DNA of 10,898 nt. Source: Eubacterium sp. GTDB lineage: Bacteria > Bacillota > Clostridia > Lachnospirales > Lachnospiraceae. Below the pieces are notes generated by a model. It made no database searches. It saw nothing but the letters and a program-made list of their open reading frames with translations, and was not told the origin of the DNA. Numbering within the stretch: the stretch's first letter is position 1; each line of letters opens with the position of its first letter. The position numbers and the translations under genes were made by a program. Below, in pieces: positions 1-6,737 of this stretch. The DNA lies in the NCBI GenBank assembly GCA_022776205.1, contig JALFIK010000004.1, forward strand, positions 1 through 10,898, given 5' to 3'.

Positions 1-121
1 CGTTCCATGGACCCTTTCCGAAGACATCACTCTCGAAAGGTTCCGAATGAAATTTGAATTGAACGTTCAAGGTTGTTTTGTTATTCAGTTATCAAGTTTC
101 ATACGCTTTCTCAACGAAAGC
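1..121 (-). ncRNA. Leader of a stable-RNA (probably rRNA) operon, continuing beyond the left edge
   Basis: Transcribed leftward from P3. It begins with a hairpin GCTTTC-5 nt-GAAAGC (105-121). Next comes a segment reading CTTGATAACTGAATAAC (about 81-97), which resembles the boxA antitermination element of Bacillus rRNA leaders (TTTGAAAACTAAAC), then a perfect 12-bp palindrome TTGAACGTTCAA (59-70). Last is a stem of GGAACCTTTC with GAAAGGGTCC (44-35 with 18-9, nine of ten paired). No 16S 5' sequence is reached, so the mature RNA lies outside the window. rRNA is the most likely product; a tRNA cluster is the alternative. Confidence 0.6.
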
Positions 122-127
122 TTTTAT

Positions 128-156
128 ATTCTATCACAGCGACTTTCCTTTGTCAA
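128..156 (-). promoter_or_regulatory. Stable-RNA promoter P3 (proximal)
   Basis: TTGACA (151-156), 17-bp spacer, TAGAAT (128-133), reading left. An A-rich segment (about 157-180) upstream resembles an UP element. The -10 box is followed by ATAAAAG exactly as at P2, so the predicted start is the G at 121, the first base of a leader hairpin. Confidence 0.85.
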
Positions 157-238
157 GAACTATTTTATTTGGCTTTTTGTGTGCTTCTCTCGAAGTGTTC
201 CCAAAGCTTTCTTAACTTTTCCGTCGTGCAACTTTTAT

Positions 239-268
239 ATGTTAGCACACTCATCATATTTCTGTCAA
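239..268 (-). promoter_or_regulatory. Stable-RNA promoter P2 (middle)
   Basis: TTGACA (263-268), 18-bp spacer, TAACAT (239-244), reading left. The -10 box is followed by ATAAAAG, placing a G at the usual start position (232). GTTGCAC and AAAAGTTA follow, as after P1, suggesting the two promoters arose by duplication. Confidence 0.8.
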
Positions 269-315
269 GAGTTATTTTCATTGTCCTAACTTTTGAATTT
301 TGTGCAACGGTCATT

Positions 316-344
316 ATATTATCAAACCTCTTATTTCTCGTCAA
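316..344 (-). promoter_or_regulatory. Stable-RNA promoter P1 (distal)
   Basis: TTGACG (339-344), 17-bp spacer, TAATAT (316-321), reading left. The T-run of the preceding terminator ends two bases upstream of the -35 box and could double as an AT-rich UP element. Downstream it carries GTTGCAC and AAAAGTTA, which recur after P2. Confidence 0.8.
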
Positions 345-346
345 GA

Positions 347-404
347 CAAAAAATATCACGATATCCTCTCCGGCAGGTGTAAATCCTGCCGGGAAGACAT
401 CGTG
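347..404 (-). terminator. Intrinsic terminator of the ABC importer operon
   Basis: In the transcript CACGAT (404-399) pairs with AUCGUG (362-357), a middle segment pairs with one bulge and two wobbles, and CCGGCAGG (392-385) pairs with CCUGCCGG (377-370) around a 7-nt loop, making a stem of about 20 bp. It is followed by AUAUUUUUUG. This isolates the importer operon from the strong promoters immediately to the left. Confidence 0.9.
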
Positions 405-441
405 TCCGATTATTTATTATGGAATCTGATTAAAGAAACAT

Positions 442-1245
442 TTATGAAAGCATCATACGATCATTGGCAAACTCTGTACCACTGGCTTCTTCAAATTTAG
501 CAAGAAGATCGGAAACATGCAGTTTTTTCTTTTCGTCTCCTGAGACATCATAAATTATTTTTCCTTCATTCATCATGATCAGGCGATTTCCATGGGCAAT
601 GGCATCTTTCATGTTATGAGTTACCATCATCGCTGTCAAATGATTCTCTGCAATGATTTTATCAGAGATTTCAAGAACCTTTGCCGCAGTTTTCGGATCC
701 AGGGCAGCTGTATGCTCATCAAGGAGTAGCAGTTTCGGTTTCTTCAAAGCTGCCATCAGAAGAGTAACGGCCTGTCTCTGTCCTCCGGATAAAAGGCCCA
801 CTTTTGTACTAAGGCGATCTTCCAGACCCAAATCCAACATTTTCAAATGTTCTTTATAATACTCTCTTTCTTTTTTTGTGATACCCCAGCGAAATCCTCT
901 CCGGTCTCCGCGTCTTGCTGCAATTGCCATATTTTCCTCGATGGACATTGTTGCTGCCGTACCGGTCATCGGATCCTGAAAAACACGGCCCAGATAACGT
1001 GCCCGCTTATGCTCAGAAAGTCGTGTGATATCTGCCCCATCGACGATGATCTTGCCTTCATCCACGTCCCACACACCGGCAATTGCATTTAAGGTTGTTG
1101 ACTTTCCTGCACCATTTCCACCGATGATCGTCACAAAATCACCAGGCAGTAATGTTAGATTCACACCTGCCAGGGCCACTTTCTCATTAATGGTTCCTTT
1201 ATTAAATGTTTTATGCAAATTCTGTATTTCTAAAATATTTTCCAC
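442..1245 (-). CDS. ABC importer ATP-binding protein, COG1101 type
   Basis: Energy-coupling subunit, 267 residues, with every ABC motif intact: Walker A GGNGAGKS at 42-49, Q-loop Q90, signature LSGGQ at 152-156, Walker B LLLLDE at 172-177, D-loop AALDP at 180-184, and switch H210. The DEHTAALDPKTA segment (H rather than P/A after DE) is characteristic of the COG1101 ATPases that accompany TrpX-type receptors. The C-terminal extension after residue 225 (SGDEKKKLHVSDLLAKF...) is also typical of the group. It acts at the inner membrane face as a dimer on the permease upstream. Translation begins at GTG (1243-1245), only 3 bp after the permease stop, with AGGAGGG upstream, so the two are coupled. 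It is the last gene of the operon and is followed 38 bp downstream by a strong terminator. Confidence 0.95.
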   Translation of the reverse strand: MENILEIQNLHKTFNKGTINEKVALAGVNLTLLPGDFVTIIGGNGAGKSTTLNAIAGVWDVDEGKIIVDGADITRLSEHKRARYLGRVFQDPMTGTAATMSIEENMAIAARRGDRRGFRWGITKKEREYYKEHLKMLDLGLEDRLSTKVGLLSGGQRQAVTLLMAALKKPKLLLLDEHTAALDPKTAAKVLEISDKIIAENHLTAMMVTHNMKDAIAHGNRLIMMNEGKIIYDVSGDEKKKLHVSDLLAKFEEASGTEFANDRMMLS

Positions 1246-1248
1246 TTC

Positions 1249-2187
1249 CTAGGCCCTCCTTTTTCTCGGATATTTGGTTTTGAGATATGGTACAGACAGG
1301 AAAATTGTTACAACAACCGCAGAGAACAATTTCATGTAATCAGATGGCATCTTAAGCCACAATACAAAGGTATAGGCCACATAGTATAGTATGCCGCCGA
1401 CAAAAACGGCTGCGAGAGAATAGGCAAAAGCAATTTTCCTGCCGGCATACAATTTTTCAAAAATCACCTCACTGATGATAACTGCTGCAAGTCCGATAAC
1501 GATGGCTCCACGTCCCATATTGACATCAGCCGCCCCCTGATACTGGGCAAGTACGCCTCCAGAAAGTCCTACAAGACCATTCGACAGCATCAGCGCAAGC
1601 ACTTTCGTAAAATTAGTGTTAATTCCCTGCGCGCGGGCCATTTGTGGATTACATCCGGTGGCACGAATGGAAGCTCCCAGTTCTGTACCAAAAAACAGGT
1701 AAATTAACGCAACTAATACAAGACTGGCTACAACCAGCTTAAGGAAAAAGAGTCCGCTTCCCTCTCCCATAATATAACGGGCGGAGGCAACCAGTCCCTG
1801 CTGACCAAGTCCAATTGCCTGATTGGACTTTCCCATGATTCGTAAATTAACCGAGTAGAGGGAAACCTGAGTGAGGATACTGGCAAGTATTCCCGGGATT
1901 CCCAGGCCGGTATGGAGAATCCCTGTCACAAAACCTGCTGCCATTCCGGCAAGAAAAGAGAAGATCAGAACAAAAGCCGGATGATAGCCTGCCTGAATCA
2001 TCATGACAGCTACCGCACCGCCGGTTGCTAAAGAGCCATCCACCGTAAGATCCGCAAAATCAAGGATACGGAAGGTGATATATACTCCCAGGGCCATAAT
2101 TCCCCAGATAATTCCCTGTGCTGCCGTACCGGGCATCGCCCCGATCAGTGCAGAAAAATCCAGCGAAAGAAAATAATTTAGTAACAT
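1249..2187 (-). CDS. ABC importer permease, COG4120/BPD_transp_2 type
   Basis: Membrane subunit of the importer, 312 residues, highly hydrophobic with about eight or nine predicted helices, similar in build to the branched-chain amino-acid permeases (LivH type). The N-terminal segment GIMALGVYITFRILDFADLTVDGS (29-52) is typical of the family. The cytoplasmic segment G-x-x-x-R-A-x-G-x-N-x-x-x-A-x-x-x-G-I (171-189) is the expected loop that docks on the ATPase. It ends in a basic tail (KYPRKRRA). A single permease gene implies a homodimer. The ATG has AAAGGAA upstream. The gene follows the receptor after 99 bp containing the hairpin, and its 3' end carries the ribosome binding site of the ATPase gene, whose GTG starts 3 bp after the permease stop. 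Confidence 0.9.
   Translation of the reverse strand: MLLNYFLSLDFSALIGAMPGTAAQGIIWGIMALGVYITFRILDFADLTVDGSLATGGAVAVMMIQAGYHPAFVLIFSFLAGMAAGFVTGILHTGLGIPGILASILTQVSLYSVNLRIMGKSNQAIGLGQQGLVASARYIMGEGSGLFFLKLVVASLVLVALIYLFFGTELGASIRATGCNPQMARAQGINTNFTKVLALMLSNGLVGLSGGVLAQYQGAADVNMGRGAIVIGLAAVIISEVIFEKLYAGRKIAFAYSLAAVFVGGILYYVAYTFVLWLKMPSDYMKLFSAVVVTIFLSVPYLKTKYPRKRRA
1254..1260 (-). promoter_or_regulatory. Ribosome binding site for the GTG-initiated ATPase gene
   Basis: AGGAGGG on the minus strand, eight bases before the GTG at 1245 and located inside the last codons of the permease gene. It justifies the GTG start, as no ATG is available at that position. Confidence 0.8.
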
Positions 2188-2224
2188 GATAATACAATTC
2201 CTTTCTATTTTCTATTATTCATAA

Positions 2225-2269
2225 AACAAACTGCTGCCCGAATTATTCATTCGGGCAGCAGCATTTGTT
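2225..2269 (-). terminator. Strong hairpin between receptor and permease genes (partial terminator or 3' stabiliser)
   Basis: CTGCTGCCCGAAT (2231-2243) is the perfect complement of ATTCGGGCAGCAG (2249-2261) with a 5-nt loop. Outer AACAAA/TTTGTT arms (2225-2230 and 2264-2269) extend it to 19 bp with a 2-nt bulge. In the transcript the stem is followed by UUUGUUUU. It can act as a leaky intrinsic terminator or protect the 3' end of the receptor mRNA. The permease ATG is only about 40 bp beyond it, with no promoter in between that I can see. Confidence 0.75.
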
Positions 2270-2286
2270 AACATAGCCTGCGATGA

Positions 2287-3279
2287 TTATTCTGCCTCGA
2301 TTGCCTCATAATCATCCGGAATCTTAATTCCCAGGTCATCACAGATTTCTTTGTTATATTTCTTTGTTACCTTCGGAGCTGTCTCTACAGGCATCGAAGA
2401 AATATCTTTGCCGCCTACAAGGACATCGTATGCCATTTCACCTGCACGATATCCAAGGTCATAGTAACTGATGGACAAAGTAGCAATACCACACCCTTTA
2501 CAGATTCCTTCCTCACCGGCAATCACCGGAACTTTCTTCGGAAGGCAGATGTTCTTGACGTTCGCTGTATTGTCTGCCATCGTGTTATCTGTAGGAATGT
2601 ATAACGCATCACATTCCGATGCAGCCGTAGTGGTAACTGACTGAATATCATTGGAATCCGCAACTGTATATTCCTTATATTCGATTCCATCCTCTTTCAG
2701 TGCTTCCTCAAAGAGTTCTGCCTGATATCTGGAATTGGATTCCGCAGAGCAGAAAAGAATTCCCACTTTTTTTGCATCCGGAAGTAATTCTTTTAACATA
2801 TCTTCCTGCTGATCAATTGGAGCAAGGTCGCTTGTACCGGAAATATTTACGCCGGTTGTTCCCTTCCAGTCGTCAATTCCAAGAGCGGTTCCAAAATCCG
2901 TAACAGAGGTTCCAAGAATCGGAATCGTTGATGTAGCCTGGGCTGCAACCTGAAGAGGCTGTGTCGCATTGGCAAGAATCAGATCCTTCTCAGAGGATAC
3001 AAAGTTATTAATAATGGTTGTACACATAGTCTGTTCCCCCTGTGCACTCTTTACCTCAAACTCTACCTTATCCTTTCCGAATTTTTCCTCACATGCTTCC
3101 TTAAATCCCTTCGTAGCCGCATCCAGTGCCGGGTGCTCCAGTGCCTGACAGATACCAATCTTATATACCTTTTCCTTTGCAGCTTCTGTCGATTCTGAGG
3201 AACCACTTCCTCCACAGGCTGCCAGTGATAAAGTCATAACTGCTGCCATGGTCGCTGCCAATAATTTTTTTGCTCTCAT
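2287..3279 (-). CDS. ABC importer substrate-binding lipoprotein, TrpX/COG2984 family
   Basis: Extracytoplasmic solute receptor anchored to the outer face of the membrane. Residues 1-22 form a lipoprotein signal peptide with KK, a hydrophobic stretch and the lipobox L19-A20-A21-C22, followed by a Gly/Ser/Glu linker. The mature part (about 38-320) is of the ABC_sub_bind type, with EHPALD at 48-53 and YYDLGYRAGEMAYDVL at 272-287 as family-typical segments. Length (330) is normal. Family members in streptococci have been linked to aromatic amino-acid uptake (TrpX), but the group is broad and the solute here is not evident; no T-box for tryptophan or tyrosine is present. The start has AGGAGGAG about seven bases upstream. 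It is first in its operon behind a consensus promoter and is followed by a strong hairpin before the permease, which fits the need for excess receptor. Confidence 0.9.
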   Translation of the reverse strand: MRAKKLLAATMAAVMTLSLAACGGSGSSESTEAAKEKVYKIGICQALEHPALDAATKGFKEACEEKFGKDKVEFEVKSAQGEQTMCTTIINNFVSSEKDLILANATQPLQVAAQATSTIPILGTSVTDFGTALGIDDWKGTTGVNISGTSDLAPIDQQEDMLKELLPDAKKVGILFCSAESNSRYQAELFEEALKEDGIEYKEYTVADSNDIQSVTTTAASECDALYIPTDNTMADNTANVKNICLPKKVPVIAGEEGICKGCGIATLSISYYDLGYRAGEMAYDVLVGGKDISSMPVETAPKVTKKYNKEICDDLGIKIPDDYEAIEAE

Positions 3280-3308
3280 AAGTTTCTCCTCCTAAACTTT
3301 TCTGTTGC

Positions 3309-3338
3309 AAACTTCTACACTTCATAGTGCAAAAGTTT
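3309..3338 (-). promoter_or_regulatory. Imperfect 30-bp dyad in the importer leader, possible operator
   Basis: The sequence reads AAACTT - 3 nt - CACT - 4 nt - AGTG - 3 nt - AAGTTT, symmetric around 3323/3324, with 11 of 13 arm positions complementary. It begins about 9 bp downstream of the predicted transcription start, where a repressor would block initiation or elongation. It could also fold as an RNA hairpin, but it has no T-run and is too short to be a T-box or a known riboswitch. The function is inferred from position and symmetry only. Confidence 0.45.
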
Positions 3339-3353
3339 TCTTTAATCAATTTC

Positions 3354-3382
3354 ATTATAACTTTATATTCTTAAAGCGTCAA
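3354..3382 (-). promoter_or_regulatory. Sigma-A promoter of the ABC importer operon
   Basis: On the minus strand TTGACG (3377-3382) and a perfect TATAAT (3354-3359) are separated by 17 bp. An A-rich stretch lies immediately upstream of the -35 box. The expected start is near 3347, giving a leader of about 68 nt before the ATG at 3279. Confidence 0.85.
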
Positions 3383-3431
3383 CTTTTTTTTATTGTTTTT
3401 TCCGTATTTTCAAACTGTTTCATACAAAATA

Positions 3432-4310
3432 TTATTTCGTTTTTTTATTTGCCAGGACGATGGACAAAAGCACAAGAATCATCCCTGTAACATTCCAGAA
3501 AGTAAGGGATTCTTTATACAAAGCTGTTCCGAGCAAAGCTGCAACTACCGGCTCTATTGCTGCGATCACGGAAGCTTTTCCGTTTTCAACACAGGAAAGT
3601 CCTGCCGTATAAGAAAAATAGGGAATCAGTGTGGAAAAAAGTCCAAAAACAAGAATAAGAACACAATTTCCCCATGATCCGGTCACAACCGAATAAATCT
3701 TTGGAAAATCAGCCAGAGGCAGAATCCCGACTGTGGCAAACAAAAATGTATAGAGCAGAATTGTCAGCGAATGATAACCTTTTTCCAGAGCAAACCGTCC
3801 AAATATACTATATAGTGCATAGCCCAGTCCGGCTCCAAGTCCAAGAAATACTGCCTTTATACTGAGTGCTCCATGGTCCCCGGCTATACCCGTAACCAGT
3901 ATACACCCGACAATCACAAAAATAAGGGAAATCCACTTATTAACTGTCAGTTTTTCTTTAAAAAGAAACCAGGAAAAAACCATGACAAATGCAGGAGCAC
4001 TGTATAAGAGCACGGCAGCGACTGCCATGGAAGAAATTTCAATGGCAGAAAAATAGCAGTAGTTAAAAAAAACAATGCTCAGAAGACCGGTTCCCAAAAA
4101 ACACCATAGATCTCTTATTTTCACTTTCAGCAGTTCAGGCTTTAAAAGTACCAATAAAATCGCCGTAAAAATCACCGTGATAACGGAACGGATTGCCACG
4201 ATATTTATTGCGGCAATCCCCAGTTTATTCAGTGTATGCACAAAAATCCCCATGCTTCCCCAAAGTACTCCTGCCAGGAGAATCAGAAAAGGTGCAATTT
4301 TTTCTTTCAT
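3432..4310 (-). CDS. EamA/DMT-family permease
   Basis: A 292-residue integral membrane protein of the drug/metabolite transporter superfamily, with two EamA repeats (about 7-142 and 150-287) giving about ten hydrophobic helices. Both repeats end in the expected pattern, seen as LYSAPAFVMVFSWFLFKE near 102-119 and IEPVVAALLGTALYKE near 252-267, the second with the conserved E253-P254. Members export or import metabolites such as amino acids, but the substrate cannot be read from the sequence. The ATG overlaps the aspS stop as ATGA (4307-4310), so expression is probably coupled to aspS. No terminator-like hairpin is visible in the roughly 50 bp between its stop and the next promoter, so read-through into the importer operon is possible. 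The family assignment is secure. Confidence 0.9.
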   Translation of the reverse strand: MKEKIAPFLILLAGVLWGSMGIFVHTLNKLGIAAINIVAIRSVITVIFTAILLVLLKPELLKVKIRDLWCFLGTGLLSIVFFNYCYFSAIEISSMAVAAVLLYSAPAFVMVFSWFLFKEKLTVNKWISLIFVIVGCILVTGIAGDHGALSIKAVFLGLGAGLGYALYSIFGRFALEKGYHSLTILLYTFLFATVGILPLADFPKIYSVVTGSWGNCVLILVFGLFSTLIPYFSYTAGLSCVENGKASVIAAIEPVVAALLGTALYKESLTFWNVTGMILVLLSIVLANKKTK

Positions 4311-6109
4311 TGTTTATCTTCTTTTTCCGGAATGTCGATGGCAAGACAAAGCTCTTTCAGTTGTTTATCATCAACCGTGTTCGGTGCATCGGTAAGCAGG
4401 CAGGAAGCATCTTTTACTTTTGGGAATGCAATTACATCACGAATACTGTCTTCCTTTGTCATGAGCATGACAAGACGGTCAAGTCCGTAGGCAAGTCCTG
4501 CATGTGGCGGGACGCCGTACTTGAATGCTTCCAGGAGAAAACCGAATTTTTCATGGGCCTGTTCTTTGGAAATTCCCAGGCATTCAAACATTTTTTCCTG
4601 AATATCATTCTGATGGATCCTGACACTTCCTCCACCGATCTCCGTTCCATTTAAGACAATATCATAGGCTTTGGCACGAACTTTTCCGGGATCCGTATCA
4701 ATCATATCAAGATCTTCCTCCATCGGCATGGTAAATGGATGATGCATTGCCGTATAGCGTCCTTCTTCCTCGGACCATTCGAGCAATGGAAATTCAGTAA
4801 TCCACACAAAACGATACTCCGATTTATCCAATAGATTCAATTCTTCCGCAAATTTAAGACGAAGAGCCCCCAGAGAATCACAGACTACTTTAAATTTATC
4901 TGCGGCAAACACCAGAAGGTCTCCCTTTTCTCCTCCCATTGCTTCAATCAACGCAGACATCTGCTCGTCTGTCATGAATTTCGCAAATGGACATTTCATG
5001 CTTCCATCCGATTTCATCTGAATATAGGCAAGTCCCTTTGCACCATAATCTTTCGCTGTTTTCTCGAAATGTTTCATCTTCTTCGACGAAACATCTCCGA
5101 GTCCTTTTGCGCATAAACCACGGACCATTCCACCATTTTCAATGGCTCCGGTAAACACACCAAATCCGCAGTCTTTTACCAGCTCAGACACATCCTGAAT
5201 TTTCATATCAAACCGAAGATCCGGTTTGTCCGAACCATAATAATCCATGGCGTCCTGCCAGGTCATTCTTTCAATTGGCAGAGGGACTTCCACATTAAGA
5301 CACAATTTGAAAAGATATGCCAGCAGTCTTTCATTGACATCGATCACATCGTCCACATCTACAAAAGATAACTCCATATCAATCTGGGTAAATTCCGGCT
5401 GACGGTCTGCACGGAGATCTTCATCCCGGAAACATCTTGCCAGCTGAAAATAACGGTCATAGCCAGAACACATTAAAAGCTGTTTAAAAAGCTGCGGCGA
5501 CTGTGGCAGGGCATAAAAGTTTCCCGGATGAACCCGGCTTGGCACGAGATAATCTCTTGCCCCCTCCGGAGTACTTCTGGTAAGCATCGGCGTCTCAATC
5601 TCGAGAAATCCCTCATTGGCAAGAAATTGTCTCGTGAGCGTTGCCACTTTACTTCGCATCATCAGATTTCTCTGAATGTTCGGTCTTCTCAAATCTAAGA
5701 AACGGTATTTAAGACGAAGATCATCTTTTACCGTAATATCTGCGTCAATCGGGAAAGGCGGTGTCTCCGCCTCCGAGAGAATCCGTATATTTTGTGCTTT
5801 GATCTCAATATCTCCGGTCAGCAGATTCTCATTGACTGCACCGCTTCTCTTTTCCACGATGCCTGTTACGGCAATGACAAATTCGGCCCTCAGTGAATTT
5901 GCCTTTTTAAATCCCTCTTCACCGATCGTCTCCTCCTCAAAATACAGCTGGATCAGTCCGCTGCGATCCCGAAGATCGACAAAAATAAGACTTCCCAGGT
6001 TTCTTCTCTTCTGCACCCACCCCATCAGGGTGACGGTCTCTCCGATATTCTCGGCAGATACCTCGGTGCATCTATGGGTCCTTTTCAGACCCTTCATGGA
6101 TTCAGCCAT
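4307..6109 (-). CDS. aspS: Aspartyl-tRNA synthetase, bacterial type
   Basis: Charges tRNA-Asp with aspartate in the cytoplasm. At 600 residues it is the full bacterial form. The anticodon-binding OB fold spans about 8-112, the class II catalytic core follows with motif 1 around 168-179 (FLEIETPML), motif 2 with F227-R228-D229-E230 and DLRADRQPEFTQID, the bacteria-specific GAD insertion about 290-420, and motif 3 with GLDR at 542-545. L38 in RRNLGSLIF occupies the place where non-discriminating enzymes (Pseudomonas type, RRDHGG) have histidine; E. coli AspRS likewise has leucine. This suggests, from recall of that family, an enzyme specific for tRNA-Asp rather than one also charging tRNA-Asn. 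The start has AGGAGG eight bases upstream. It lies 25 bp after the HD-GYP gene and its TGA overlaps the ATG of the permease gene. The usual upstream partner hisS is missing. Confidence 0.98.
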   Translation of the reverse strand: MAESMKGLKRTHRCTEVSAENIGETVTLMGWVQKRRNLGSLIFVDLRDRSGLIQLYFEEETIGEEGFKKANSLRAEFVIAVTGIVEKRSGAVNENLLTGDIEIKAQNIRILSEAETPPFPIDADITVKDDLRLKYRFLDLRRPNIQRNLMMRSKVATLTRQFLANEGFLEIETPMLTRSTPEGARDYLVPSRVHPGNFYALPQSPQLFKQLLMCSGYDRYFQLARCFRDEDLRADRQPEFTQIDMELSFVDVDDVIDVNERLLAYLFKLCLNVEVPLPIERMTWQDAMDYYGSDKPDLRFDMKIQDVSELVKDCGFGVFTGAIENGGMVRGLCAKGLGDVSSKKMKHFEKTAKDYGAKGLAYIQMKSDGSMKCPFAKFMTDEQMSALIEAMGGEKGDLLVFAADKFKVVCDSLGALRLKFAEELNLLDKSEYRFVWITEFPLLEWSEEEGRYTAMHHPFTMPMEEDLDMIDTDPGKVRAKAYDIVLNGTEIGGGSVRIHQNDIQEKMFECLGISKEQAHEKFGFLLEAFKYGVPPHAGLAYGLDRLVMLMTKEDSIRDVIAFPKVKDASCLLTDAPNTVDDKQLKELCLAIDIPEKEDKQ

Positions 6110-6134
6110 TTTGTTTTCCTCCTAAAGTTATTTA

Positions 6135-6731
6135 TTAATGAATTCCCATCAGGGACAGCAAATCTTTCATGTCCTTTGACTGGGTCACTTTTTGAAAAGC
6201 CAGAAAAATTTTCATATCAAAACTTTTAACTTCTTCAATCATGATTGATATGGCAGTTTCAATATCAAACGCACTCCGACACGGACGGTTTGTAATCAGT
6301 GCTCCGAACGCATCGCACACTCGGAGAATCCTTGCATTAAGCGGGATTTCCTCCCCTTTCAGATTATTAGGATATCCGCTTCCATCCACATTTTCATGGT
6401 GATAGAGCACAGCCGTAAGTACATCCGGTGGATAACCGTGTTCTTTTAATATGGCATAACCCAGGGACGGATGCATTCTGATATAACGCAGTTCATCAAT
6501 ATCCAGTTTCGCTTTTTTTTCTTCATATACATAGGAACGAAGGCGCAGCTTCCCGATATCATGGAGCATCCCGGCAATGGCAAGGCTATGACAGTCCTCT
6601 TTCGACAAATTCATCTCCTTTCCCACAAAAAATGCCAGATTGCTGACGACGATTCCGTGAGCGATTGCTTCCCCGAGAGTCGCCTGCAATGGCGTCTCCA
6701 GATCATGCGCCCCATCATAATCATATGCCAT
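6135..6731 (-). CDS. Stand-alone HD-GYP domain phosphohydrolase
   Basis: A small cytoplasmic HD-GYP protein with no sensor, receiver or membrane domain. Counting from an upstream ATG at 6767, the metal-binding residues are complete: H37, H69-D70 (LHDIGK), H99 (MHP), H123-H124 (YHHENVDGSGYP, the GYP signature at 131-133) and D152 (VCDAFGAL). HD-GYP proteins typically hydrolyse cyclic di-GMP or related cyclic dinucleotides; the substrate here is inferred only. The usual HHERxDGxGYP has N instead of R at residue 126. I place the start at the ATG at 6731 (198 residues) because AAGGAG lies six bases upstream; the ATG at 6767, which would add 12 residues (MSGYEAEKKEKN), overlaps hemZ as ATGA but has only a weak GGAAG upstream. 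AspS follows after 25 bp. Its place between hemZ and aspS is where clostridia often carry hisS. Domain identity is certain; physiological role unknown. Confidence 0.88.
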   Translation of the reverse strand: MAYDYDGAHDLETPLQATLGEAIAHGIVVSNLAFFVGKEMNLSKEDCHSLAIAGMLHDIGKLRLRSYVYEEKKAKLDIDELRYIRMHPSLGYAILKEHGYPPDVLTAVLYHHENVDGSGYPNNLKGEEIPLNARILRVCDAFGALITNRPCRSAFDIETAISIMIEEVKSFDMKIFLAFQKVTQSKDMKDLLSLMGIH

Positions 6732-6737
6732 ATTTTT

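Noticed and set aside
1..60. 5' end of 16S rRNA inside the window
   Set aside because: The conserved 16S start sequence does not occur on the minus strand here; only leader sequence is present.
47..429. Short open frames on the plus strand in the left non-coding region
   Set aside because: They overlap three promoters, a leader and a terminator on the other strand, have no ribosome binding site and no recognisable protein features.
653..1252. Plus-strand open frames opposite the ATPase gene
   Set aside because: They are mirror frames of a gene with all ABC motifs, and have no start signals or known domains.
3280..3353. T-box riboswitch ahead of the receptor gene
   Set aside because: The leader is about 68 nt and lacks the conserved T-box core and an antiterminator/terminator pair.
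5676..6125. 149-codon plus-strand frame opposite the aspS 5' end
   Set aside because: It lies wholly antisense to the conserved OB fold of AspS and encodes a low-complexity Ser/Arg-rich product without any recognisable family.
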